A stretch of 64,000 nt of DNA from Sandaracinaceae bacterium (GTDB lineage Bacteria > Myxococcota_A > Polyangia > Polyangiales > Houyiibacteriaceae): positions 310,001-374,000 of the forward strand of contig JACKEJ010000005.1 of the NCBI GenBank assembly GCA_020633055.1, written 5' to 3'. Below are positions 40,922 through 48,307 of this stretch, one piece after another. A model generated the notes under the pieces. That model was not told the origin of the DNA, searched no databases, and saw only the letters and a list, made by a program, of their open reading frames with translations. The translations under genes and the position numbers were made by a program. The stretch's first letter is position 1; every line of letters starts with the position of its first letter.

Positions 40922-41302
40922 GCGCCGCGACGGGGGCACGGACCGAGGAGACCGAGCTAGACGCACCCCGGACTGAAGAGGCTGGCTCAGAACGGCAAAC
41001 CGTCGCGGATTTGGGCACCCCGGACTGAAAGTCCGGGGCAGCGATCTCAGGTGATCGCCAGCTCGAAGTCCGCCCCCTGCGGAGGCGGACTGCGTCTCGT
41101 GAACTGCTGTCGGGTGTTGGGCGGGACGGCTGCGTTCTTGGATTTTCGGTGGCGCCGAGCAAGACAGTCCTCCCCCTTGTGGGGAGGACTTTGGAGAGCG
41201 CCCGGCGGTAGCCGGGTGCTCGGAAGGATGCTGCCCCGGACTTTAGTCCGGGGTGCCCCCACAGCCCCCAGCTCGCCCAAGTTGCCCCCGAGCTATCGAC
41301 GA
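40922..41302. other. 381-bp gene-free region carrying multi-hairpin repeat copy 2
   Basis: There is no gene between mcd and purE (convergent). The region is largely taken by the repeat at 40963-41259. Hairpins in order: CCCCGGACT/AGTCCGGGG (41018-41038), GCGATC/GATCGC (41041-41058), AGTCCGCC/GGCGGACT (41067-41091), then the reverse-oriented triple block 41155-41259. Confidence 0.7.
40963..41259 (-). repeat. Multi-hairpin interspersed repeat, copy 2 (MITE-like)
   Basis: The right half, read on the minus strand from about 41259 to 41155, matches copy 1 (4032-4145) through all three hairpins with nearly every base conserved: AGTCCTCCCC/GGGGAGGACT (41166-41190), CCCGGC/GCCGGG (41201-41216) and CCCCGGACT/AGTCCGGGG (41234-41253). 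The left half, in direct orientation, repeats the flank and first hairpin of copy 1. The unit therefore has near-identical inverted ends (GGCACCCCGGACT..AGTCCGGGGCAGC) about 240 bases apart, like a MITE. It sits downstream of mcd and purE, so it may also terminate both. Confidence 0.85.
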
Positions 41303-41869
41303 CTACTTCTTGGACTTGGCGGCGCGCTTGCCCATGGAGTCGGCCTGCGCGGGGGCGCCCACGACGGGCAGGTCGTAGCGGGTCTTGCCGGCCTCGAGCT
41401 GCTTCACCAGCTGAGCGCGGACCTCGGGGCGCGTGCCGGCCACGATGCGGGCCGCGAGGAAGGCGGCGTTCTTGGCGCCGTCGATGGCCACGGTGGCCAC
41501 GGGGATGCCGGGCGGCATCATCACGGTGGAGAGCAGCGCGTCCATGCCGTCGAGCGCGTTGGACTTGAGGGGCACGCCGATGACCGGGCGCGTGGTGTGC
41601 GCGGCCACTACGCCGGCGAGATGCGCGGCCATGCCGGCGCAGGCGATGAAGACCTCCACGCCCGCCTCTTCGGCGGCCTGCACGTAGGCCACGGCCTCGT
41701 GCGGCGTGCGGTGGGCGGAGAGCACGCGCGTGTCGCTCGGCACGCCGAGCTCGTCGAGCACGTCACGCGCCTGCACGACCACGGGCAGGTCGCTCGGGCT
41801 ACCGGTCATGATGGCGACGAGGGGGGCGGGAGCGGCGGCGGCGGACTTGAGGGGCTTCTTCTTGGGCAC
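41303..41869 (-). CDS. purE: N5-carboxyaminoimidazole ribonucleotide mutase, PurE class I
   Basis: A 188-residue enzyme of purine synthesis, converting N5-CAIR to CAIR. Signature blocks: TGSPSDLP (residues 22-29), VLSAHRTPHEAVAYV (SAHRTP), GMAAHLAGVVAAHTTRPVIGVPL (the central conserved block) and LDGMDALLSTVMMPPGIPVATV. It is close to the family length but carries a Lys/Ala-rich N-terminus and a Lys-rich C-terminal tail (KRAAKSKK). It usually pairs with PurK, but none is adjacent, so the purK gene must be elsewhere. It converges on mcd across repeat copy 2; the neighbouring LysR fragment is on the same strand upstream. Confidence 0.93.
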   Translation of the reverse strand: MPKKKPLKSAAAAPAPLVAIMTGSPSDLPVVVQARDVLDELGVPSDTRVLSAHRTPHEAVAYVQAAEEAGVEVFIACAGMAAHLAGVVAAHTTRPVIGVPLKSNALDGMDALLSTVMMPPGIPVATVAIDGAKNAAFLAARIVAGTRPEVRAQLVKQLEAGKTRYDLPVVGAPAQADSMGKRAAKSKK

Positions 41870-41971
41870 CAGGGACTCCTTGTGGGGTGGGCGCGCAGCT
41901 TAGAGCACGATCCAGAAGCCGCGCAAACCCCACCCGAAACGCCGCGGAGCCCGCGACGGCGGACGGCGCGC

Positions 41972-42247
41972 TCAGCCCACGCGTGGTGCAGGCCCCGGTG
42001 CCACCACGCGCCGCGCGTCCTCCACGGAGGCCAAGATGGCGCGCGCCCGCTCGACGAACAGCCGCCCCGCGGGCGTGGGGGTCATGCCGCTCGCGCGACG
42101 TTCGAAGAGCTCTGTGCCCAGCTCTTCTTCGAGCGCGCGCAGCTTGCGGGTGAGCGGCGGCTGGCTGATGTGCAGGCGCCGCGCCGCACGCACGAGCGCG
42201 CCCTCTTCCGCGATGGCCACGACGGTCTCGAGCTGCTCCAGCGACAC
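41972..42247 (-). CDS. LysR-type DNA-binding domain only (truncated regulator)
   Basis: A 91-residue protein starting at GTG 42247 (MSLEQLETVVAIAEEG); ATG 42295 is an alternative with 16 extra residues. It has a full LysR HTH (LVRAARRLHISQPPLTRKLR, LEEELGTELFERRASGMTPT) and linker helix, but the inducer-binding domain that normally makes these about 300 residues is missing. The frame ends with TGA at 41972-41974. Only 100 bases separate it from purE, so no lost domain can be hidden there. It may be a fragment or a stand-alone DNA-binding protein. It is divergent from the methionine aminopeptidase gene. Confidence 0.75.
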   Translation of the reverse strand: MSLEQLETVVAIAEEGALVRAARRLHISQPPLTRKLRALEEELGTELFERRASGMTPTPAGRLFVERARAILASVEDARRVVAPGPAPRVG

Positions 42248-42343
42248 GTCCCGAGTGTAGCCCGTTTCCGACGGCCACGACACGCGCAGCCCCATACCCA
42301 GACGGTATGAGGCGACGCGCGGCGTCCGGGCTACGGTCGTCAC

Positions 42344-43123
42344 ATGCGTGAGCGCATCCCCCTCCTGAACGAGAAACAGCAGGCCGCCATGCGCCGTGCA
42401 GGCCGCGCCGCAGCGCAGACGCTCGCACGGGCCGCCGCGAGCGTCCGCGCCGGCCTGACCACGGGCGAGATCGACGCGCTGGTGGCGCGCGACACCAAGG
42501 AGCGCGGCGGGCGCTGCGCCCAGTACCACTACCGCGTGGGCCGCCAGGTCTTCCCCGCCCATGTGTGCACCTCGGTGAACGAGGTCGTGTGCCACGGCAT
42601 CCCAGGCCCACGTGCTCTACGCGACGGAGACATCGTGAACGTCGACGTGACCACCGAGCTGCGCGGCTGGCACGGGGACACGTCGCGGACGCTCCGCGTG
42701 GGCACGCCAGGCCCCGACGCAGCGCACGTGGTGGACGTCGCGGAGCGCGCGCTCGCCGTGGGCATCGCGGCCGTGCGCCCCGGCGCAACGCTGCACGAGC
42801 TGGGCGCCGCGATCGAGGCGTTCGTGCAGCGCGAGGGCTGCAGCGTGGTGCGCGACTTCGGCGGGCACGGCATCGGGCGCCAGATGCACATGGCGCCGCA
42901 CGTGCCACACCACGCGTGCAGCACCCCGGGCCCGCAGCTGGTCCCTGGGATGTGCTTCACGGTGGAGCCCATGGTGTGCCTGGGCGCGCCTCACGTGCGG
43001 GTGCTCGCAGACGGCTGGACGGTCGTGACCGCAGACGGGCGCCTCTCGGCTCAGGCGGAGCACACGCTGCTGGTCACCGAGGACGGCGTCGAGGTGCTGA
43101 CACGTGCGCCAGACGACGCCTGA
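42344..43123 (+). CDS. map: Type I methionine aminopeptidase
   Basis: A 259-residue M24 metallopeptidase that removes N-terminal Met. Metal ligands are all present: D101 (VNVDVTTE), D112 (HGDTSRT), H175 (GGHGIGR), E208 (FTVEPM) and E239 (SAQAEHT). Substrate-binding His is near HVPHH. Length is normal. It carries the N-terminal MRERIPLLNEKQQAAMRRAGR typical of type I. A second map gene elsewhere is possible. It is divergent from the LysR fragment; the ATG at 42344 has no strong Shine-Dalgarno, and upstream in-frame starts were not seen. Confidence 0.93.
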   Translation: MRERIPLLNEKQQAAMRRAGRAAAQTLARAAASVRAGLTTGEIDALVARDTKERGGRCAQYHYRVGRQVFPAHVCTSVNEVVCHGIPGPRALRDGDIVNVDVTTELRGWHGDTSRTLRVGTPGPDAAHVVDVAERALAVGIAAVRPGATLHELGAAIEAFVQREGCSVVRDFGGHGIGRQMHMAPHVPHHACSTPGPQLVPGMCFTVEPMVCLGAPHVRVLADGWTVVTADGRLSAQAEHTLLVTEDGVEVLTRAPDDA

Positions 43124-43209
43124 GCGCACCCGCGGGCACACGGAATACGGCACGCGCCGGTGCGGGTTGTTGGCCGCGTCAATTCGTACGTGGTAGCCGC
43201 AGAGTCGTG

Positions 43210-45792
43210 ATGAAGCAGAGCCCCCGCTGGTCCCACCCTTCCAAGAAGCGTGGCGCGCGCGCCGCGCGTGTGCTGACGCCGTCCGTCGCGACCGCGCTGG
43301 CGGTACTGCTCGCATGTGGTGGCGAGCCCGACCCCGCGCCTCAGACGACCCCCTCGGGAGGGGCAGGCGAAGGCCCGGAGGCAGGCGAAGGCCCGGGAAC
43401 GCCACCGCAGGCAGCGCCGCCAACCGCCGGCCCTTCGAGCACGCCCCGCAGGCCGCCACCCGAGCGCGCCCCTGCGCCCGACGGGACCCGCACGTACATG
43501 GACCTGATGACGCTCTCGCACCTGGCCGACGTGGACGTCGACGGGCTGTTCATCGACTTCGGCACCGCGGCACGACTCAAGTACACGTCGGGCAACTGGG
43601 GCAGCGGCTTCACCGGCGACCACGAGACGGCGGGGGTCACATGGAGCGGTTTCGGCACGGTCGGGCGCGTATGGTTTCCCGCCGAGGACGCGAGCGCGCG
43701 GCGCATCCACCTGCGCCTCAAGGCCGTCGGTGGCACGCGGCTGATCGCGTTCGTGAACGGCACGGAGGTGGGCGGTGGGCCCATCGAGGCCGGCGACTAC
43801 CGCGACGTGCGCCTCGACGTGCCGGCGTCCGCCATGCGCACGGGGGAGAACACGCTCCTGCTGCGCGGGGACGCCACCAGCTCGGTGATGGGCGAGGACG
43901 TGTCCTTCGCGCTGGACACCATGAGCATCACGCGCGCCGACCGGGACACGGCGGAGCCTCTCCCCGCGCTCCTGACCTCCGTGAACGCCGCCGTGTCCCG
44001 CCGCGCGCTGAGGCTCCCCGGGGCGGGTAGCCTGTCGTATCATCTGCCCATCCCGCGCGACGCCACGTTGGTGGTGGGCGCCGCGCACGCCCCACACGAG
44101 GCCGAGGTGGCGTCCCGCGCCCAGGCGGCCGACAGCGCGCCCAGCCCGCGACCGGCCGGCAGCTCTACGCCCCAAGGGGCGAGCGCTGAAGACGCAGCGG
44201 GGGAAGCGCGCGCCGAGGTCGTGGTGACGCGGGATGGGGCCGAGCCGCAGACGCTCGCGACCATCCCGCTCGGGGACCGCTTCGAAGACCGCGCCCTCGA
44301 CCTCGGCGCGTTCGCGGACCAGCACGTGCGCATCACGCTGCGCGGCATCGGCGGGGCGGTCGCGTTCAGTGACGTGCGCCTGGTCGTGCCCGCGCCCGTG
44401 GTCGAGCCCATCGCCGAGAGCGCGCACAACGTCATCGTCCTGACCATCGACACGCTGCGCGCCAGCAAGCTGCGCGCCTACAACCGGCGCTCGCGCGTAC
44501 GCACGCCCGCGCTGGACGGCTTCGCCGAGAGCGCGACGCTGTTCGAGCGGGCGCAGAGCGCGGAGAACTGGACCAAGCCCTCGGTGGCCAGCATCTTGAC
44601 CTCGCTCTACCCGGCCACCCACAACGCCAAGTACGACAACTCCTCGCTGCCCACGGAGGCGCTGCTGGTGTCGGAGGTGCTCGAGGGCGCGGGCTTCGCG
44701 ACGGCCCAATTCTCGGCCAACGGCTACGTGTCGGACCGCTTCGGCTTCACGCAGGGCTTCAACCACGCGGTCAACTACATCCGCGAGACGCGCAGCACGG
44801 AGGCCGAGACAGTGTTCCGCGAGGCAGGCGACTGGATCGAAGCGCAGGTGGAGCGGCAGCGGACCGCGCGCGAAGCCGGTGAGTCCGCGCCGCGCTTCTT
44901 CACGTACATCCAGACCATCGACCCGCACGTGCCCTACGACCCGCCGGGCAACTTCCTCGAGATGTACTTCGAGGGGCCGTACACGGGGCAGATCCGCAAC
45001 CGCAGCACCGGGGACCTCTTGGGCCGCGCCAAGCAGAACCCGCCGCGCGTGGTGTTCACGGAAGAGGACAAGCTCCGCCTCGCGGCGCTGCACGACGCCG
45101 AGATCAGCTACCACGACCACCACCTGGCGCGCTTCCTCGCGCGCATCGAGCGGCTCGGGCTGAACGAGAACACCCTCTTCGTCATCACCTCGGACCACGG
45201 CGAGGAGTTCGAAGAGCACGGCAGCTGGGGTCACGGCCACTCCGTGTACCAAGAGCTGCTGCACGTCCCGCTCATGATCCGCTGGCCAGGGGTGGCGCCC
45301 GCGGGCACGCGCATCCCCGACGTCGTGACCACGATGGACATCGCGCCGACCATGCTCGAGGCGCTCGGCATGCCTTCGCCGCCGGACTTCGAGGGGCGCT
45401 CGCTGCTGGGCTACCTGCGCGGCACGCCCCCCCCGGGGCCGCACGTGGCGTTCAGCGACTACCAGGAGACGCGACGCGTGATCCGCAGCCTCGACTCCAA
45501 GCTGATCCTGCGCAACAGCGGAACCTTCGTGCTGTTCGACCTGGCGGCCGATCCGGGCGAACGACGTGAGCTCGACGGCCGCGCGACGCCGATCACGCTG
45601 CGCACGCTGCGCACGCTCTCGGGCGTGTTCCTCGGCGCCGCCGACCGCCGCGGCTGGATCCTCGGTCGCCCGGGGCGCGCGCGTTCGCTCCGCGCCAACA
45701 CGCAGATGACGCGTGAGCTGTGTGAGCAGCTGGCCGCGCTCGGCTACATCGTGGGCGACTGCAGCACCTTCCCGAGCGAGCGCCGCCGCTGA
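43210..45792 (+). CDS. Sulfatase-fold (alkaline phosphatase superfamily) lipoprotein
   Basis: An 860-residue secreted lipoprotein (AVLLACGG lipobox, ATG at 43210). Residues 25-85 are a Pro/Gly/Ala-rich linker. An N-terminal beta-domain of about 300 residues follows. The C-terminal domain, from about residue 408, is the alkaline phosphatase-superfamily fold: VIVLTIDTLRAS, TSLYPATHN, IQTIDPHVPYDPP and ITSDHGEEFEEHGSWGHG (metal ligands). The residue that is Cys/Ser in sulfatases is Thr here (NWTKPSVASIL, about T456), so it cannot form formylglycine; a Thr nucleophile as in phosphodiesterases or LTA-synthase-like enzymes is more plausible. Substrate unknown, perhaps surface glycans or phospholipids. 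A converging pbpC lies downstream across a hairpin. Confidence 0.85.
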   Translation: MKQSPRWSHPSKKRGARAARVLTPSVATALAVLLACGGEPDPAPQTTPSGGAGEGPEAGEGPGTPPQAAPPTAGPSSTPRRPPPERAPAPDGTRTYMDLMTLSHLADVDVDGLFIDFGTAARLKYTSGNWGSGFTGDHETAGVTWSGFGTVGRVWFPAEDASARRIHLRLKAVGGTRLIAFVNGTEVGGGPIEAGDYRDVRLDVPASAMRTGENTLLLRGDATSSVMGEDVSFALDTMSITRADRDTAEPLPALLTSVNAAVSRRALRLPGAGSLSYHLPIPRDATLVVGAAHAPHEAEVASRAQAADSAPSPRPAGSSTPQGASAEDAAGEARAEVVVTRDGAEPQTLATIPLGDRFEDRALDLGAFADQHVRITLRGIGGAVAFSDVRLVVPAPVVEPIAESAHNVIVLTIDTLRASKLRAYNRRSRVRTPALDGFAESATLFERAQSAENWTKPSVASILTSLYPATHNAKYDNSSLPTEALLVSEVLEGAGFATAQFSANGYVSDRFGFTQGFNHAVNYIRETRSTEAETVFREAGDWIEAQVERQRTAREAGESAPRFFTYIQTIDPHVPYDPPGNFLEMYFEGPYTGQIRNRSTGDLLGRAKQNPPRVVFTEEDKLRLAALHDAEISYHDHHLARFLARIERLGLNENTLFVITSDHGEEFEEHGSWGHGHSVYQELLHVPLMIRWPGVAPAGTRIPDVVTTMDIAPTMLEALGMPSPPDFEGRSLLGYLRGTPPPGPHVAFSDYQETRRVIRSLDSKLILRNSGTFVLFDLAADPGERRELDGRATPITLRTLRTLSGVFLGAADRRGWILGRPGRARSLRANTQMTRELCEQLAALGYIVGDCSTFPSERRR

Positions 45793-45819
45793 ACGCACCC
45801 GACCCAGCACGCGCGCCAG

Positions 45820-45852
45820 CTACGGCCGGTCCGACGCTCGGACAGGCCGTAG
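45820..45852. terminator. Bidirectional terminator hairpin between convergent genes
   Basis: CTACGGCC (45820-45827) and GGCCGTAG (45845-45852) enclose GTCCGA/TCGGAC (45829-45843), making a long, nearly perfect stem-loop with 14 paired bases. It lies in the 70-base gap between the sulfatase-fold gene (+) and pbpC (-). It lacks T-runs but can block transcription from both sides. Confidence 0.7.
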
Positions 45853-45862
45853 ACCACGCCGT

Positions 45863-48307
45863 TCAGTGACGCTCGAGGGCGTGCACCGTCAGCGTGACCT
45901 CGGCGCGCTCGGCCCCGCGCAGCGCCACGATGCGATGAGCACCGGCGACCGGCAACCAGCTGGCGGTCCCTTCGGGGAGCGCGCGGCCGTCCACCTCCCA
46001 GCGCACCTCGCCGTTGGGCACGTTCGCGCGCAGCTCGGTCGGGATGGGGCGCAGCGGGTCGACCCACCACTCGGCCGCGTCGCTCGGGTGCACCACACGG
46101 AGGGGCTCCGCCGAGCGTGTCGCGTCGCCCACCAGCCAGCCCTCGCTCAGCGCCCAGCCCGTGTAGCGCTCGTCGAAGTGTACGTCGCCGCTCGGGCCAT
46201 GCACCGCGCACGTGGTGTCGGGCACGTGCCCCGGGACGAAGCGCTCGGCCAGGGTGGTCGGACAGCCGGTGTGCGGCAGCTCGCCTGAGAGCGCGCACAC
46301 CGGCACCGTCTCGGTCAGCAGGGAAGGCGCGAAGGGCTCGAGGGGCGCGCCCGCCGACCGTCGCTGACGCGCCACCGAGAGGATGCGGGCCGCCACGGGA
46401 GCCGCGCCCTCGAAGCCGCTGACACGCTCGAGCGGCCCTCCGGCGGGGTCCCCCAGCCAGACCACCACCACCGCGTGGGCGTCGAACGCCACCGCCCACG
46501 CGTCGTGATAGCCGCTGGACGTGCCGGTCTTGAGCCCGAACGGCAGCCCCCCGGCTTCGGCCTCGAGGTCCCGCCCGAACGCCAGGCGCCGCGCGTCGCC
46601 GTCCGCGAGGATGTCGACGGTGACCGCCACCGCCGCAGGCGCGAACACGCGCGCGACGGGCGTCGGTTCATCGACGACAGCTTCGTCGTCGTGCTGTTCG
46701 TCGGCTGGCCCATGCGGTGCCTGCGGTGGCGCGTCAGGCGCGTCGTCGGCGCGGGGGGACGCGTCGTCACTGGCGTCCGTGTCATCGCCCGCCGCGCGTT
46801 CCTGTACGGCGTCGCCCTGCGGCTCATGCGCGCGGGACGCCTCCACCGGGTAGCGCTCGAGGGTCACGACGCGGCCGTCGTTGACGAGCGCCGTGTAGGC
46901 GCGACCGAGCTCCAGAGGGGAAACGCCCAGCCCGCCGAGCACCACCGCCGCGCCCACCTCCGCCGCGGAGGGCACCTCGTCGAACTGCAGGTCGCGCAGC
47001 CGGCTCACCAGCGCGGGCGTCCCGACCCGGCGCACCACGTCCAGCGCCGCGAGGTTCAAGCTGCCCGAGAGCGCCGCACGCGCGCGCACCGGACCGTGCT
47101 CGCGGCCGTCGTAGTTCTCCGCCTCGAAGTGCGTGCCCCCCGCGCCCGTCATGCCGCGCGCCGTGTCGTCGAGCAGCGTGGCCGCGTGCCCCCCGGACTC
47201 GAACAGCATGCTGTACGCGAAGGGCTTGAGAGTGGAGCCCGGCTGCCGGCGCGCCCGCAGCAGGTCCAGCTGCCCACCCGCGTGCTCGGCCCCTTCGCGC
47301 GCGGCGCCCACGTAGGCCAGCAGCTCCCCCGTGTGCGCGTCGATGACCACGCCAGCCGCGTTGCGCACGCCGCGTGGCTCGAGGCGCGTGACCGCCGCAC
47401 GCAGCAGCTCCTCGCTCTCCTCCTGCAGCGTCGCATCGAGCGAGGTATGAATGACGCGCCCCCGCGAACGCGCCCCCGCCGGGACGTGGTCGTCGCGGTG
47501 GTCGGCCATCACGCGGTCCACGAAGCGCGCGGCACGGTAGGCACGCACGTGCTCCGTGAGGATGCGCGGCTGGCTCGCGAGCGCCTCCTCGAGCTCGGCC
47601 TCCGTGATGAAGCCACGCCGGTGCATGCGCCGCAGCACCTCGTCGCGTCGGACCAGCGCCGCCGCCAAGTGCCGACGCGGCTCGGTCGCGCTGGGCGCCC
47701 TTGGGATACCGGCGATGAGCGCGGCCTCCGCCACGCCGAGGTCGCGGGCCGGCACGCCGAAGTAGGCCTCGCTCGCGCGGGCCACGCCTACGATCTGGTC
47801 GCCGTAGGGGAGCCTGTTGACGTACTGCTCCAGGATCTCGTCCTTGCTGAGCATCCTCTCGAGCGCCAGGGCGCGCAGCACCTCGAGCGGCTTGCTCCAC
47901 AGCCCGTGGGGACGCCCGTGCGTGAGCTTGATGGTCTGCTGCGTGATGGTGCTCGCCCCGCTGCGGTGCCCGACGGGCACCACGGCTTGCCCGAGCGCGC
48001 GGACCGTGGCCAGCAGATCGACCCCGACGTGATCACGGAAGCGTCCGTCCTCGGCGGCGATGATCGCATCGAGCAGCCGAGGGGACACGTCGCTCAGGGC
48101 CACCCAGCGCCGGTCGACGCCGTCAACGCGGGCCTGACGCAGCGGTACACCTTCACGGTCGAGTACGGTGAGGGCGTCGGGCGGCTGCACCAGGCGACGC
48201 TCATCGACGCTCACGAAGAACGACGCGAGGTAGCCGAGCGTCAGCGCGCCCAACGTGAGCCCGAAGGCCCACAGCGCCCCACGCGCGAGGCGGGAGCGCA
48301 GGCTCAC
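45863..48307 (-). CDS. pbpC: Penicillin-binding protein 1C (bifunctional glycosyltransferase/transpeptidase)
   Basis: An 814-residue class A PBP that polymerises and cross-links peptidoglycan in the periplasm. The GTG start at 48307 overlaps the preceding gene's stop (GTGA). N-terminal anchor ALWAFGLTLGALTLGYLASFF. GT51 motifs: EDGRFRDHVGVD (catalytic Glu, about residue 80), GASTITQQTIKL, LERMLSKDEILEQYVN. Transpeptidase: PGSTLKPFAY (SxxK), SGSLN (SxN), KTGTS. The C-terminal PbpC-type domain (WWVDPLRP...VRWEVDGRALPEG) is present. Unusual: an acidic insertion of about 60 residues (Asp/Glu/Ala-rich) before the KTGTS region. It is linked to alpha-2-macroglobulin as in E. coli, where yfhM-pbpC are neighbours. 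Confidence 0.93.
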   Translation of the reverse strand: MSLRSRLARGALWAFGLTLGALTLGYLASFFVSVDERRLVQPPDALTVLDREGVPLRQARVDGVDRRWVALSDVSPRLLDAIIAAEDGRFRDHVGVDLLATVRALGQAVVPVGHRSGASTITQQTIKLTHGRPHGLWSKPLEVLRALALERMLSKDEILEQYVNRLPYGDQIVGVARASEAYFGVPARDLGVAEAALIAGIPRAPSATEPRRHLAAALVRRDEVLRRMHRRGFITEAELEEALASQPRILTEHVRAYRAARFVDRVMADHRDDHVPAGARSRGRVIHTSLDATLQEESEELLRAAVTRLEPRGVRNAAGVVIDAHTGELLAYVGAAREGAEHAGGQLDLLRARRQPGSTLKPFAYSMLFESGGHAATLLDDTARGMTGAGGTHFEAENYDGREHGPVRARAALSGSLNLAALDVVRRVGTPALVSRLRDLQFDEVPSAAEVGAAVVLGGLGVSPLELGRAYTALVNDGRVVTLERYPVEASRAHEPQGDAVQERAAGDDTDASDDASPRADDAPDAPPQAPHGPADEQHDDEAVVDEPTPVARVFAPAAVAVTVDILADGDARRLAFGRDLEAEAGGLPFGLKTGTSSGYHDAWAVAFDAHAVVVVWLGDPAGGPLERVSGFEGAAPVAARILSVARQRRSAGAPLEPFAPSLLTETVPVCALSGELPHTGCPTTLAERFVPGHVPDTTCAVHGPSGDVHFDERYTGWALSEGWLVGDATRSAEPLRVVHPSDAAEWWVDPLRPIPTELRANVPNGEVRWEVDGRALPEGTASWLPVAGAHRIVALRGAERAEVTLTVHALERH

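Noticed and set aside
46670..46850. Acidic Asp/Ala stretch in PBP1C as a frameshift
   Set aside because: The frame stays open, the transpeptidase motif KTGTS follows in the same frame, and the composition (acidic, Pro/Ala) fits a flexible linker rather than shifted coding.
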